From Kastovskya adunca ATA6-11-RM4 (GTDB lineage: Bacteria; Cyanobacteriota; Cyanobacteriia; Cyanobacteriales; Coleofasciculaceae), in the NCBI GenBank assembly GCA_019359445.1, contig JAHHHJ010000013.1, forward strand, positions 62,001 through 126,000: a stretch of 64,000 bases of DNA. Reading direction: 5' to 3'. Every line of letters begins with the position of its first letter. The first letter of the stretch is position 1. Under the pieces are notes generated by a model that worked only from the letters and a program-made list of their open reading frames with translations, made no database searches and was not told where the DNA came from. Made by a program: the position numbers and the translations under genes. Below are positions 10,302 through 18,961 of this stretch, one piece after another.

Positions 10302-10925
10302 GTGACAGTTCCCATGATCTTGAGGATTTCTTCTGGCAAGCAACGCAATTTATTTTCCCCGCCTCGGTCGTCAAAAACCCGATTATTTACCTGGTTCATG
10401 CCCTTGATGGTGGTTTCGATCTGGTTAGGTTATAAGCCGATTCAGAGCCATTTTGTCCAGCCGGAAGCGGTGTTGGTATTAGGGGGTGCGGAAGAGCGAG
10501 AACATTTTGCGGCAAAGTTGGCGCGGCGCAACCCACAACTACGAGTCTGGGTGTCTTCTGGCAGCCCAGAAGGCTATGCCAAACGGGTATTTACCAAGCA
10601 CGGCATTGATCCCCATCGCCTTCACTTGGATTATCGGGCTGTAGATACGGTGACAAACTTCACCACCCTAGTTGATGACTTAGAAGCGGCGGGGATAGAT
10701 AGTGTCTACTTAGTCACCTCAGATGATCACATGCGACGCGCTCGCGTGATTGGAGAGATCGTCTTAGGGAGTCGGAAAATTGTGATCAAGCCTCTCCCGG
10801 TGGCTTCGGGGCGATCGCCAGAACCAATTGAAAAAGCCCTAAGAGATGGAGCAAGAGCTGTTCTTTGGGTGACAACAGGTCATACAGGTGCCACCCTCGC
10901 TCAAATCGCTGCGAAGCTTAAGTAG
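10302..10925 (+). CDS. YdcF/SanA family membrane protein (DUF218)
   Basis: A 207-aa protein with one transmembrane segment (LFTWFMPLMVVSIWLGY, about residues 28-44) followed by a DUF218 domain. Family landmarks are VLVLGGAEER, SSGSPEGYAKRVF, DTVTNFTTLV and LVTSDDHMRRA. Relatives (E. coli SanA, ElyC, YdcF) affect envelope integrity, but the biochemical role is unclear. I used GTG 10302; an ATG 12 bp downstream is possible, and neither has a strong ribosome site. The convergent DUF2288 gene ends 7 bp past its stop. Confidence 0.85.
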   Translation: MTVPMILRISSGKQRNLFSPPRSSKTRLFTWFMPLMVVSIWLGYKPIQSHFVQPEAVLVLGGAEEREHFAAKLARRNPQLRVWVSSGSPEGYAKRVFTKHGIDPHRLHLDYRAVDTVTNFTTLVDDLEAAGIDSVYLVTSDDHMRRARVIGEIVLGSRKIVIKPLPVASGRSPEPIEKALRDGARAVLWVTTGHTGATLAQIAAKLK

Positions 10926-10932
10926 CCGTCGT

Positions 10933-11226
10933 CTAGACAGAGGGTTCTTGCACTAGGACGTAGGGCTGTACTATCAGGGCTTGAAAGCGCTTACTTTGGT
11001 CATTATTCCACTTAACGATCTGCTCTACAGAAGGCTTTTGGATTAGTTGTTCGCTAATCCAATGCTGGACAGATAACGCATCATCGCTAGCGAGTGCCAC
11101 TCCGACATCAAGCAAATCTAAATTTTGATCCACTACAACAACCACATCCCTCTGGATATGGGGTTTCAACCAATCTAATTCGGCTTCATCTAAATTTTCT
11201 GCTAATTCAGCTCTTAAATCCTTCAT
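10933..11226 (-). CDS. DUF2288 family protein
   Basis: A 97-aa soluble acidic protein. The N-terminus (MKDLRAELAENLDEAELDWLKPH) and the following VVVVVDQNLDLLDVGVALASDD match what I know of DUF2288, a small cyanobacterial/proteobacterial family without known function. It starts at ATG 11226 and lies 35 bp downstream of the plsC stop on the same strand, so the two may be co-transcribed. Confidence 0.78.
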   Translation of the reverse strand: MKDLRAELAENLDEAELDWLKPHIQRDVVVVVDQNLDLLDVGVALASDDALSVQHWISEQLIQKPSVEQIVKWNNDQSKRFQALIVQPYVLVQEPSV

Positions 11227-11261
11227 TTTGATATTACTAAGCGTTGACGGGAGTGCTTATT

Positions 11262-11900
11262 CTAGCGTCCTAGATCGTGCAGTGTATGAATTGCCTCCGT
11301 ACATTGTTGAGTTACGGCTTCCAATTCCCCACGTTTTGTCGAACTAGGGGGCGCAATTATATCTCCAATCCTCACGGTGACTGGCACTGGACGGGGTATT
11401 GGTGAACCTTTTTTTAAAATTGCCTCCGTCCCCCACAGACTGACGGGCAATATCGGCACTTGTGCTTTGGCGGCAATCATCATTGCCCCTAATTTGGGTT
11501 CAGTAATCCGGGCGTCTGGTGTGCGGGTTCCCTGCAAGAACAAGCCGATTGCCCATCCTTCTGATAAACAATTGAGGGCAGCACGAATCGCACTGCGGTC
11601 GGCTGATCCCCGCTTGACGGGATAGGCACCGTACAGCTCAATTCCTTGCTTTAGAAGTGGGACGCGAAACAACTCTTCCTTTGCCATGTATGCCACAGGT
11701 CTTCTCATACAGCAGGAAAGAATTGGCGGGTCAAAGTCACTTGCATGATTACTTACCACCACCAGTGGCCCTGCTTGGGGCACCTTTTCGGCACCATAGA
11801 TGCGACCGCGCAGGTATCCCTGAAAGACAGGACTAACCACTGACCATTTAAACAGGCGGTACAGGACTAAGCTGGCAAAGGGTTCGCGGTTTTTAGACAT
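11262..11900 (-). CDS. plsC: 1-acyl-sn-glycerol-3-phosphate acyltransferase
   Basis: A 212-aa membrane-associated LPLAT-family enzyme, expected to acylate lysophosphatidic acid to phosphatidic acid. The catalytic HX4D motif is intact (NHASDFD, His52 and Asp57). The acyl-acceptor motif, usually EGTR, reads FLQGTR here: Gln for Glu, a one-base change. Further landmarks are YPVKRGSADR and PILPVSLWGTE. The start is ATG 11900. The gene is away from plsX-fabH-fabD (28-31 kb), yet a fragment nearly identical to its 5' third lies downstream of fabD at 26808-26905. Activity with the Gln substitution is uncertain; other acyltransferase specificity is possible. Confidence 0.85.
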   Translation of the reverse strand: MSKNREPFASLVLYRLFKWSVVSPVFQGYLRGRIYGAEKVPQAGPLVVVSNHASDFDPPILSCCMRRPVAYMAKEELFRVPLLKQGIELYGAYPVKRGSADRSAIRAALNCLSEGWAIGLFLQGTRTPDARITEPKLGAMMIAAKAQVPILPVSLWGTEAILKKGSPIPRPVPVTVRIGDIIAPPSSTKRGELEAVTQQCTEAIHTLHDLGR

Positions 11901-12426
11901 GTAATTCTTGAGAGTAAGTTTATTCAGAGCGATCGCGGACTTTTCTGTTATTTCCTAACAGGTCTACTACTTAAGGGGGTAGTAAAGCCAACTGAAAACA
12001 GTTGCATAAGCTCTTCTAATTGGGAGATATTACTACCTCAGGAGCTTAACTTGAAGGGGCGTTAACAAGGATCTGAAGCCCCTTTTCTAAACAATTCTTT
12101 TGTCCTAAGCTTTGCTTCCCTTGCTATAACTCTGTGGAGAGTGTGGGATTGTTCGCCGCCAGTTTGCATCCGTTAACGGCGACGTTTGGCGAGCCAAGAG
12201 TAGGGAGTAGAAAATTAGGGACTTCCAACAAATAAACCATCCAGAAGAGAGTTGTGCAAGGGCGGGACTTTGACCAGGATTATAATGATTTGGAAACCTA
12301 CACCTACGAGCCAATAACCAAAAGTCACCGCTGGGGTACTATGGGGACTTTTGCAAGAGGTCTATTTGGAGTGATGGATAACTTCGGATTGTGCAGCTTT
12401 AATGAAAAGCTTGAAGGACATTCAGT
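11901..12426. other. Long intergenic region upstream of the hybrid kinase
   Basis: This 526-bp region separates divergent plsC and the hybrid kinase gene. Its left part holds the candidate structured RNA. From 12089 to 12426 I see only short unconvincing frames. AGCTTGAAGGACATTCAGT just ahead of ATG 12427 supplies the ribosome site of the kinase gene. Confidence 0.45.
11943..12088 (+). ncRNA. Candidate structured RNA ending in a terminator-like hairpin
   Basis: Five pairings fall within 150 bp: CTGTTA/TAACAG (11945-11961); CAACTG-AAAA-CAGTTG (11989-12004); GGTAGTAA/TTACTACC (11978-11985 with 12030-12037); a competing TAAGCTC/GAGCTTA (12007-12013 with 12042-12048); and AAGGGGC/GCCCCTT followed by TTCT (12054-12088). 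The third and fourth pairings cannot both form in simple nested fashion, so a switch is conceivable. The T-rich end favours the plus strand, but read on the minus strand the region is the plsC leader. No known RNA family is recognised, and a small inverted-repeat element is an alternative. Confidence 0.3.
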
Positions 12427-15400
12427 ATGACATCGAAGCGTTTTATTCCCCTGAGCGAATACCATCGCCTGCCCCAGGAACCACTGAGCGCAGAATTCTA
12501 CAAACGCCAGCTGGAAGTGGTCTGTAACAATGCAACGCTCGCCCTCTTCATCATGGATGAGAAACAGCAGTGCGTGTACATGAATCCGGCGGCTGAAAAG
12601 CTGACAGGTTATAGTCTCGGTGAAGTCAAAGGGCGCATTCTCCACGATGTCATTCATCATACTCACCCCGATGGGAGTCCCTATCCTCTGTGCGAATGTC
12701 TGATCGACCAGGCTTTTCCGCAGAACAATCAAGAGCAGGGTGAGGAAGTATTTGTCCACAAGGATGGCAGCTTTTACCCCGTTGCTTATACCGCCAGTCC
12801 AATCCGAGAAGGGGACGGCACTATCGGTACGATCATTGAAGTTCGAGACATCACTCAGGATAAGTTAGACGAGCAAGCACGGCAGGAGCTAGACCGGGCG
12901 AAAACCGAGTTCTTCAGCAATGTCAGTCATGAGTTTCGCACGCCACTGACGCTGATGCTAGGGTCGGTAGAGGATGCCTTAGCCGATGAGTCAGAACCGC
13001 TGTCCCCCCGGCAGCGCGAGCGGATGGATATGCTGCACCGCAATGGTCTGCGTCTACTGAAGTTGGTCAATACGCTGCTCGATTTCTCCCGCGTGGAAGC
13101 CGATCGGATGCATGCAGTCTACCAACCAACCGATTTAGCTCAATTCACAACAGACCTTGCCAGTACGTTTCGCTCGGCAATCGAGCAGGCAGGATTAAGC
13201 TTAAGGGTCGAATGTCCGGCATTGCCAGAACCAATGTACGTCGATCGCGATATGTGGGAGAAAATTGTTTTAAATTTACTCTCTAATGCGTTCAAGTTCA
13301 CGTTCCAAGGCGCGATCGCCGTGCGGCTTTGGGCAATTGAGAATCACGTTGAGTTGCAGATTGAAGATACGGGGGTTGGCATTCCGCCAGAAGAGTTACC
13401 GCATTTATTTAAGCGATTTCATCGGGTTAGTGGCACCCCGTCCCGCACCCATGAAGGCTCCGGTATTGGATTAGCGTTAGTGCAGGAGTTAGTCAACTTG
13501 CATGGTGGCGCGATCGCAGTTACCAGTCAGGTCGATCGTGGCACCACATTTACTGTGACCCTTCCTTTTGGCAGAGCGCATTTACCGCCCGATCACGTTC
13601 GAGTCACGCCGAGCCAAGAAGTTAGCGATCGCCTCCAACCCGTATCCACCGCTGTTCGAGCCGAAGCCTTTGTGCAGGAAGCTTTAAGTTGGCTTCCAGA
13701 CAACATTCCTGATGGGGTGCCAGATGAAATTATTTCCTCAACCATCACGACCTCTATTCCCCCCTCCTCCACCCGAATTCTGATTGCCGATGATAATGCA
13801 GACCTGAGAAACTACCTTAAACGGCTACTGGGCAACCATTACCAGATTGAAGCCGTGAACGATGGGTTAGCTGCCCTAGCTGCGGTTCGGCAATCTCCAC
13901 CGGATTTAGTCCTCTCCGATGGGATGATGCCGGAAATGGATGGGTTTGAGTTGCTGCGATCGCTGCGCTCAGATCCGCAAACACAACATATCCCGATCAT
14001 CTTGTTGTCTGCCCGTGCGGGGGAAGAGTCTCGCATTGAAGGCTTAGAGGCTGGAGCCGATGATTATCTCATCAAACCTTTTTCTGCCCGCGAACTCTTA
14101 GCACGGGTGGAGGCAGCCCTGAAACTGGCTCGGCTGCGTCAGGAAGCAGCGCGTCGAGAGCAGGAATTGCGGGCGGACACAGAGTTAGCGCAACGTCAGC
14201 TCGCTCAAATTCTGGAGAATATGACCGATGCCTTTATCGCCTTGGATCGAGACTGGCGAATCACCTATCAAAACGCCGCAGGAGAGGATCTAAACGGCAA
14301 ACCTCGAAGCGAAATTATCGGTAAGACGCAATGGGAGGAGTGGCCCGCTTCGATGGGGACAAATGTGGAAGTTCAATACCGTCGGGCAATGGCTGAACAG
14401 GTTCCCGTCCACTTTGAACATCATTACTACTCACCACCCACCTATGACATCTGGGTTGAGATCCACGCTTACCCTTCCGAAGAAGGTCTGGGAATTTTTT
14501 ACCAAAATATTACCGATCGTAAACAGGCAGAAGCAGCCCTGCGAGAGAGCGAGGAGCGTTTCCGCACCTTGGCTGACAACATCGCCCAGCTTGCCTGGAT
14601 GACAGACGAGAACGGATGGATCTTCTGGTATAACCGCCGCTGGTTTGACTACACAGGCACGACATTAAAGGAGATGGAAGGTTGGGGCTGGCAGAAGGTG
14701 CATCACCCGGAACATATTGAGCGCGTGACGGAGAAATTTCGCAACTGTGTTGAGACGGGGGAAGCCTGGGAAGACACATTCCCCCTACAGGGCAAAGATG
14801 GGCAGTATCGCTGGTTTCTCTCGCGTGCCATTCCTATTTATGACGAGCAGGGCGAGGTGCTGCGCTGGTTTGGCACAAACACTGACATTACGGAGCGCCT
14901 GCAAGCAGAACAAGAACGGGAGCGACTGTTACAGCGAGAACAGGCAGCCCGCGTCGAGGCGGAAGCGGCTAATCGCATCAAAGATGAATTTTTGGCAGTG
15001 TTGTCCCATGAGTTGCGATCGCCCCTGAACCCGATTTTGGGTTGGGTGCGGTTGCTCCAGACGCGAAAATTTGATGAAGAAAAGACGGCTCAAGCCCTAG
15101 CCACCATTGAACGCAATGCCAAACTACAGACTGAACTGATTGAAGACTTGCTGGATGTCTCTCGAATTCTACGCGGCAAACTCAGCTTGAATGTTGAGCC
15201 AGTCGATCTAGCATCCACAATCTGGGCGGCAATGGAAACCGTGCGATTATCGGCAGAAGCAAAATCAATTCAAATTCAGACCAAACTAGACCTAAATATT
15301 GGACAGGTTTCAGGGGATGCCAACCGATTGCAGCAAGCGATCTGGAACCTCTTATCGAACGCTATTAAATTCACATCCGCAGGGGGACGGGTGGAGATTC

Positions 15401-16086
15401 GATTAGAACGCATTGATTCTCAAGCTCAAATTACCGTCAGCGACACAGGCAAAGGCATCGCGGCTAATTTTCTCCCCTGTATCTTTGACTACTTCCGCCA
15501 GGAGGATGCTAGCACGACGCGCAAGTTTGGTGGACTGGGGTTAGGGTTAGCGATCGTCCGGCACCTGGTTGAACTGCATGGAGGAACTATTGAGGCAGAG
15601 AGTCAGGGTGAAGGACAGGGAGCCACGTTTACCCTTAGGCTGCCGCTGATGTTGACTCAACCCAGTCCAGCCCAGGATAGGGGGAGTATTGAGCTATCCA
15701 CCAACTTGAACGGCATCAAGATTTTAGTGGTTGATGATGATAACGATTCGCGTGATTTTGTGGCGTTTCTGCTGGAGCAATCGGGTGCACAAGTAACGGC
15801 AGTTGCTTCTGCGATCGCGGCAGTCACGGTTCTCAAGCAATCCAAACAGGATATGCTAATCAGCGACATTGGTATGCCCGATATGGATGGCTATGCGTTG
15901 ATGCGGCAAATTAGAGCCTTACCCCCAGAGCAAGGAGGACAAATTCCAGCGATCGCGCTGACGGCTTACGCGGGTGACATGGACTATCAACAGGCGATCG
16001 CCGCAGGGTTTCAAAATCATGTATCCAAACCCGTAGAACCAGCAGAACTAGTTGCGAGAATTGCAGCAATTCAACAAGCGCATTAA
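12427..16086 (+). CDS. Hybrid sensor histidine kinase with two kinase and two receiver modules
   Basis: A 1219-aa cytoplasmic signalling protein. In order: PAS (about 25-140), HisKA with phospho-His168 (SHEFRTPL), HATPase (about 265-385, with GVGIPPEELPHLF), receiver 1 (about 450-565, Asp498 in LSDGMMPEMDG), two PAS domains (about 600-845), second HisKA with His861 (SHELRSPL), second HATPase (about 960-1075, GKGIAANFLP), and receiver 2 (about 1100-1215, Asp1147). All phospho-residues are present. No transmembrane segment is visible, so it senses an internal cue through PAS. The start has GAAGGA 9 bp upstream. The tandem duplication suggests an internal phosphorelay. No response-regulator partner is adjacent. 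Confidence 0.93.
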   Translation: MTSKRFIPLSEYHRLPQEPLSAEFYKRQLEVVCNNATLALFIMDEKQQCVYMNPAAEKLTGYSLGEVKGRILHDVIHHTHPDGSPYPLCECLIDQAFPQNNQEQGEEVFVHKDGSFYPVAYTASPIREGDGTIGTIIEVRDITQDKLDEQARQELDRAKTEFFSNVSHEFRTPLTLMLGSVEDALADESEPLSPRQRERMDMLHRNGLRLLKLVNTLLDFSRVEADRMHAVYQPTDLAQFTTDLASTFRSAIEQAGLSLRVECPALPEPMYVDRDMWEKIVLNLLSNAFKFTFQGAIAVRLWAIENHVELQIEDTGVGIPPEELPHLFKRFHRVSGTPSRTHEGSGIGLALVQELVNLHGGAIAVTSQVDRGTTFTVTLPFGRAHLPPDHVRVTPSQEVSDRLQPVSTAVRAEAFVQEALSWLPDNIPDGVPDEIISSTITTSIPPSSTRILIADDNADLRNYLKRLLGNHYQIEAVNDGLAALAAVRQSPPDLVLSDGMMPEMDGFELLRSLRSDPQTQHIPIILLSARAGEESRIEGLEAGADDYLIKPFSARELLARVEAALKLARLRQEAARREQELRADTELAQRQLAQILENMTDAFIALDRDWRITYQNAAGEDLNGKPRSEIIGKTQWEEWPASMGTNVEVQYRRAMAEQVPVHFEHHYYSPPTYDIWVEIHAYPSEEGLGIFYQNITDRKQAEAALRESEERFRTLADNIAQLAWMTDENGWIFWYNRRWFDYTGTTLKEMEGWGWQKVHHPEHIERVTEKFRNCVETGEAWEDTFPLQGKDGQYRWFLSRAIPIYDEQGEVLRWFGTNTDITERLQAEQERERLLQREQAARVEAEAANRIKDEFLAVLSHELRSPLNPILGWVRLLQTRKFDEEKTAQALATIERNAKLQTELIEDLLDVSRILRGKLSLNVEPVDLASTIWAAMETVRLSAEAKSIQIQTKLDLNIGQVSGDANRLQQAIWNLLSNAIKFTSAGGRVEIRLERIDSQAQITVSDTGKGIAANFLPCIFDYFRQEDASTTRKFGGLGLGLAIVRHLVELHGGTIEAESQGEGQGATFTLRLPLMLTQPSPAQDRGSIELSTNLNGIKILVVDDDNDSRDFVAFLLEQSGAQVTAVASAIAAVTVLKQSKQDMLISDIGMPDMDGYALMRQIRALPPEQGGQIPAIALTAYAGDMDYQQAIAAGFQNHVSKPVEPAELVARIAAIQQAH

Positions 16087-16149
16087 TACTTCATTGCACA
16101 ACTCTCCTAAGTAGAGAGCGATAACTGTAGCAATTATTTCTACACCAGT

Positions 16150-16176
16150 AGTCTGATCTGAACAAAGAATCAGACT
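16150..16176. promoter_or_regulatory. Inverted repeat ahead of the HTH/PBP gene
   Basis: AGTCTGAT (16150-16157) and ATCAGACT (16169-16176) form a perfect 8-bp inverted repeat with an 11-base spacer. A third AGTCTG follows at 16179. It ends 16 bp before ATG 16193, so it may be an operator or an mRNA hairpin near the ribosome site. A terminator of the kinase gene is less likely, since no T-tract follows. Confidence 0.35.
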
Positions 16177-16192
16177 ATAGTCTGGAAAAACA

Positions 16193-18112
16193 ATGAGGGT
16201 ATTCTACATGTGTCAAGAGTGCCAGCAGGTTGTAGAACAGCTAAATATCAATGTCGATCTTTTCTTTGAAGATTTAAACAGGATTTCAGAAAAATTAGGT
16301 TTCACTAAACTCGAAGAACTTGATAAGAAAATTATTTGCCAATCTCTGTTAGGTCACTCTCCTCAAGAGATCGCTAATCTCCTAGCCAATTTCCCTTATC
16401 AAACTATTAGAGATCGATTGAGCAAGCGTATCTATGGCGCGATCGCGGAATTAATGCAAGTTGAGCAAAAGCAGATAGCCCGTAACTGGACTAGAATTAT
16501 TAACTTTATACTTAATCCCCACAACGGCTACAAATTGAATCCTGCTCCTCAACTAAACAGCGATAACTTCCAGGGCAGCTTTGGCAGACAAATTTTTCTT
16601 TACCCCCCCAATCAAGAAATCGTTCAGTTTCAAATTAAAGGAACGCAACTCTATCAACGAGGGCTTTATTATCAAGCTTTGTTGTGCTTTTTAGAAGCTT
16701 GGGAACAGGAAAAAAAGATTTATGGCAGGGGAAACCCAGAAGTTTTAATCTATATCAATAATTGCTTGCTTGAATATAAACAAGCCCGTTTGCAAGAGAG
16801 GAATATCAAAACTTATACCCTTGCTGTAGTTGCTCCATTTCATCACAATCAGGGGCATGTTGCTAATGAAATTTTGCGAGGAGTTGCTCAAATTCAGTTA
16901 CAGATAAATTTGCAAAGCTTTGATATGAATTACCTCAAGAGACAAGGGATTTTAGATACAGTTCTACCTAATCCGTTTTTCCCTTTAAGTAGAATGGATA
17001 ACCGAATTGCCTTACGAATCCTAATTGTCAACGACCCTAATAACTTATACGATCCCTATAACCAAACAGCAGAAAATCTAGCGAACTTAGCACCTCAATT
17101 AAATCTTATTGCTGTTCTTGGTCATTATTCCAGTGAAATGACTAAAAAGGCATTAAGTTTCTATTCAAGGAATGGGCTGATTCTAATTAATTCTAGCAGT
17201 ACATCTAATGAACTTTCTCATTTATCTGTGGATAAAAGTTCATCTTTTTTTAGATTGACTACTCAAGATAGTGTTAATGCTGCACAATTAATTCGTTACT
17301 TAGCAGAAACAGGTTCAGCCGCAAGTCCGAAGAAAGTAGCTATTATTTACAACAAAAATAGTAGCTACAGCACGTCCTATAAAACTACTATCAAAAAACA
17401 TCTTGATCGACATAGCGAGCAGTTTGTTACCCTAAAAGAATGCGACTATATCAGCGAACATTATTATCAAGTCAAAGATTATCTAGAAAATATTAGGCAA
17501 GAGGGCGTTGATATTATTATTATCGTTCCTGATGGAGGAATCGAACCAAATTCCCTTAACAATGCGGCATTGATTAGCAGACTAAATCTCAAAAACTGCC
17601 TAGTCGCTGGTTCAGCAACATTTTACCAAGAGAATGTTTTGCATTGGATTCATGAGCAAAGTCAGTATAGTTCAATTAATCCAGATGAATGTCGGATTAT
17701 CGCTTGTATTCCTTGGCACTGGAATAGCGAGAGAAATGGTTGCAATAGTTCTAATCTTCTAGCCCAGCATTTTTGTAAGCTTGGCACTCAACTCTGGGGA
17801 GACGAAAATTTAACATGGCGCAGTGCAACAGCGTTTGACTCTGTATTAATCCTTCTAAGAGTTTTAGAACAGCACCATAGTCAAGACAATCAACCGCTGC
17901 TGAACAGTCAATCTCTACTAGAGCGCATGGATTTGTATTTCAAAAGACAGGGAAGGGTAGAGGCGGGAGTTACGGGAAATATCGAGTTTGATCGAAGTGG
18001 CGATCGCATCGAGCCTCCAGCAGAAATAGTAGCTGTAAAATGGAGCGCACAACAGCAAAAATGGAAATGGACTCCACTTGGAACTTACGCCAGTAATTTG
18101 TATGTCCGCTAG
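16193..18112 (+). CDS. Cytoplasmic HTH-like / periplasmic-binding-protein-fold fusion protein
   Basis: A 639-aa protein without signal peptide or transmembrane segment. Residues about 10-125 form a small helical domain (FTKLEELDKKIICQSLLGHS, then PQEIANLLANFPYQTIRDRL) that resembles the HTH-like N-terminal domains of cyanobacterial signalling proteins (vMAP type). Residues about 145-205 look like a TPR-like helical pair (LYQRGLYYQALLCFLEAWEQE). From about residue 207 to the end runs a type 1 periplasmic-binding fold of the branched-chain amino acid receptor class (YTLAVVAPFHHNQGHVANEI, LIAVLGHYSS, VAIIYNKNSSYST). A binding-protein domain kept inside the cell suggests a ligand-sensing role; the ligand is unknown. 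The gene is AT-richer than its neighbours. Confidence 0.65.
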   Translation: MRVFYMCQECQQVVEQLNINVDLFFEDLNRISEKLGFTKLEELDKKIICQSLLGHSPQEIANLLANFPYQTIRDRLSKRIYGAIAELMQVEQKQIARNWTRIINFILNPHNGYKLNPAPQLNSDNFQGSFGRQIFLYPPNQEIVQFQIKGTQLYQRGLYYQALLCFLEAWEQEKKIYGRGNPEVLIYINNCLLEYKQARLQERNIKTYTLAVVAPFHHNQGHVANEILRGVAQIQLQINLQSFDMNYLKRQGILDTVLPNPFFPLSRMDNRIALRILIVNDPNNLYDPYNQTAENLANLAPQLNLIAVLGHYSSEMTKKALSFYSRNGLILINSSSTSNELSHLSVDKSSSFFRLTTQDSVNAAQLIRYLAETGSAASPKKVAIIYNKNSSYSTSYKTTIKKHLDRHSEQFVTLKECDYISEHYYQVKDYLENIRQEGVDIIIIVPDGGIEPNSLNNAALISRLNLKNCLVAGSATFYQENVLHWIHEQSQYSSINPDECRIIACIPWHWNSERNGCNSSNLLAQHFCKLGTQLWGDENLTWRSATAFDSVLILLRVLEQHHSQDNQPLLNSQSLLERMDLYFKRQGRVEAGVTGNIEFDRSGDRIEPPAEIVAVKWSAQQQKWKWTPLGTYASNLYVR

Positions 18113-18189
18113 TTGACTTGATAGTAGAGGATAGGAGTTTGGGAGTTTGCAGAGGTTTAAAACTTTTGTAGTCTTACACAAGATACTGC

Positions 18190-18657
18190 TCACGGAGTCC
18201 ACGTCAACCAACATTGATTACCTTTCTGTTCTGTAATTCGGGCACCCAAGCGATGGTAAAAACTCAACCCGCGAATGTTTCGAGCGTCAGCGTTCCAAGC
18301 AAGATGAGTACAGTCATTTTCCTTAGCAATTTGAGCCAGATGGCTCATTAATGCTGCGCCTGCTCCTTGACTTCTTATCTCTTCATCTACGTATAAATCA
18401 TCTAGCCATATGCTTGGTTGACCTGCAAATGATGAGTACCTGAATCCATATAGAGCGAAGCCAACCTCACGCCCGGAATCTTCTACAAACAAAACGTAAG
18501 AAAAAGGAATTGCTCCAAAAAGCGTTTTGCGGATTTTTTCCTCGGATACTCGCAAGCTCCCAGAAAAAGCACCAATATTTCGATCAAATTCTGCCTTCTT
18601 CTTGATTAACGAGAAAATCAACGACACATCATCAGGGGTAGCAGTTCTGACTTTCAT
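18190..18657 (-). CDS. GNAT family N-acetyltransferase
   Basis: A 155-aa acetyl-CoA-dependent acyltransferase. The N-terminus MKVRTATPDDVSLIFSLIKKKAEFD is typical. The acetyl-CoA-binding motif A is present as DLYVDEEIRSQGAGAALMSHL (R/QxxGxG/A), followed by WNADARNIRGLSFYHRLGA, the usual family C-terminal strand and helix. Its length is standard. The closest described relatives act on polyamines or other small amines, but the substrate cannot be read here. It converges with the HTH/PBP gene and stands alone. Confidence 0.88.
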   Translation of the reverse strand: MKVRTATPDDVSLIFSLIKKKAEFDRNIGAFSGSLRVSEEKIRKTLFGAIPFSYVLFVEDSGREVGFALYGFRYSSFAGQPSIWLDDLYVDEEIRSQGAGAALMSHLAQIAKENDCTHLAWNADARNIRGLSFYHRLGARITEQKGNQCWLTWTP

Positions 18658-18961
18658 CGGCAGATTCTCACCAGTTTCATGATTTTTCCCTCATCGTCTA
18701 ACTTGATGTCATCTGTCTATCTATATTCAATATCACACCTGTAGTTTAAATATCCACACCTGAAGTAGAACTATTATAAATCTCATTGCTATCCTACCTC
18801 TAGAGTCGCAGAGTAAATAAAGCAACGTTAAAAGTTTCTGCTGACTGAAGTAGTGCATTTGTCGATGTTGTTGCTGTTAATAATAACTAGGCGGATCGTG
18901 CTTTTGTTTCCTACAGTTTGAGTTTAGCTAACTTCAAGAAATTTATTAGGAGATTTGTATT
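18658..18961. other. Intergenic region with promoter elements
   Basis: About 300 bp between the divergent acetyltransferase and DUF1445 genes. It contains two CACACCTG boxes and the segment that is repeated upstream of the 5-oxoprolinase gene (see the regulatory entries). Nothing else stands out. Confidence 0.45.
18733..18817 (+). promoter_or_regulatory. Shared upstream element, copy 1 (ahead of DUF1445 gene)
   Basis: CACACCTG occurs at about 18734-18741 and 18755-18762. From 18753 (TCCACACCTGAAGTAGAA) onward the sequence matches the region before the 5-oxoprolinase start: 40 of 52 positions by eye, including CTAGA at the end. It lies about 150-200 bp before the start of the DUF1445 gene. 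It could be an operator for a common regulator or a duplicated promoter; no known cyanobacterial box (for example NtcA) is recognised. Confidence 0.45.

Noticed and set aside
12105..12314. Small minus-strand ORF in the spacer before the hybrid kinase
   Set aside because: No ribosome site, no recognisable domain and biased composition; probably chance.
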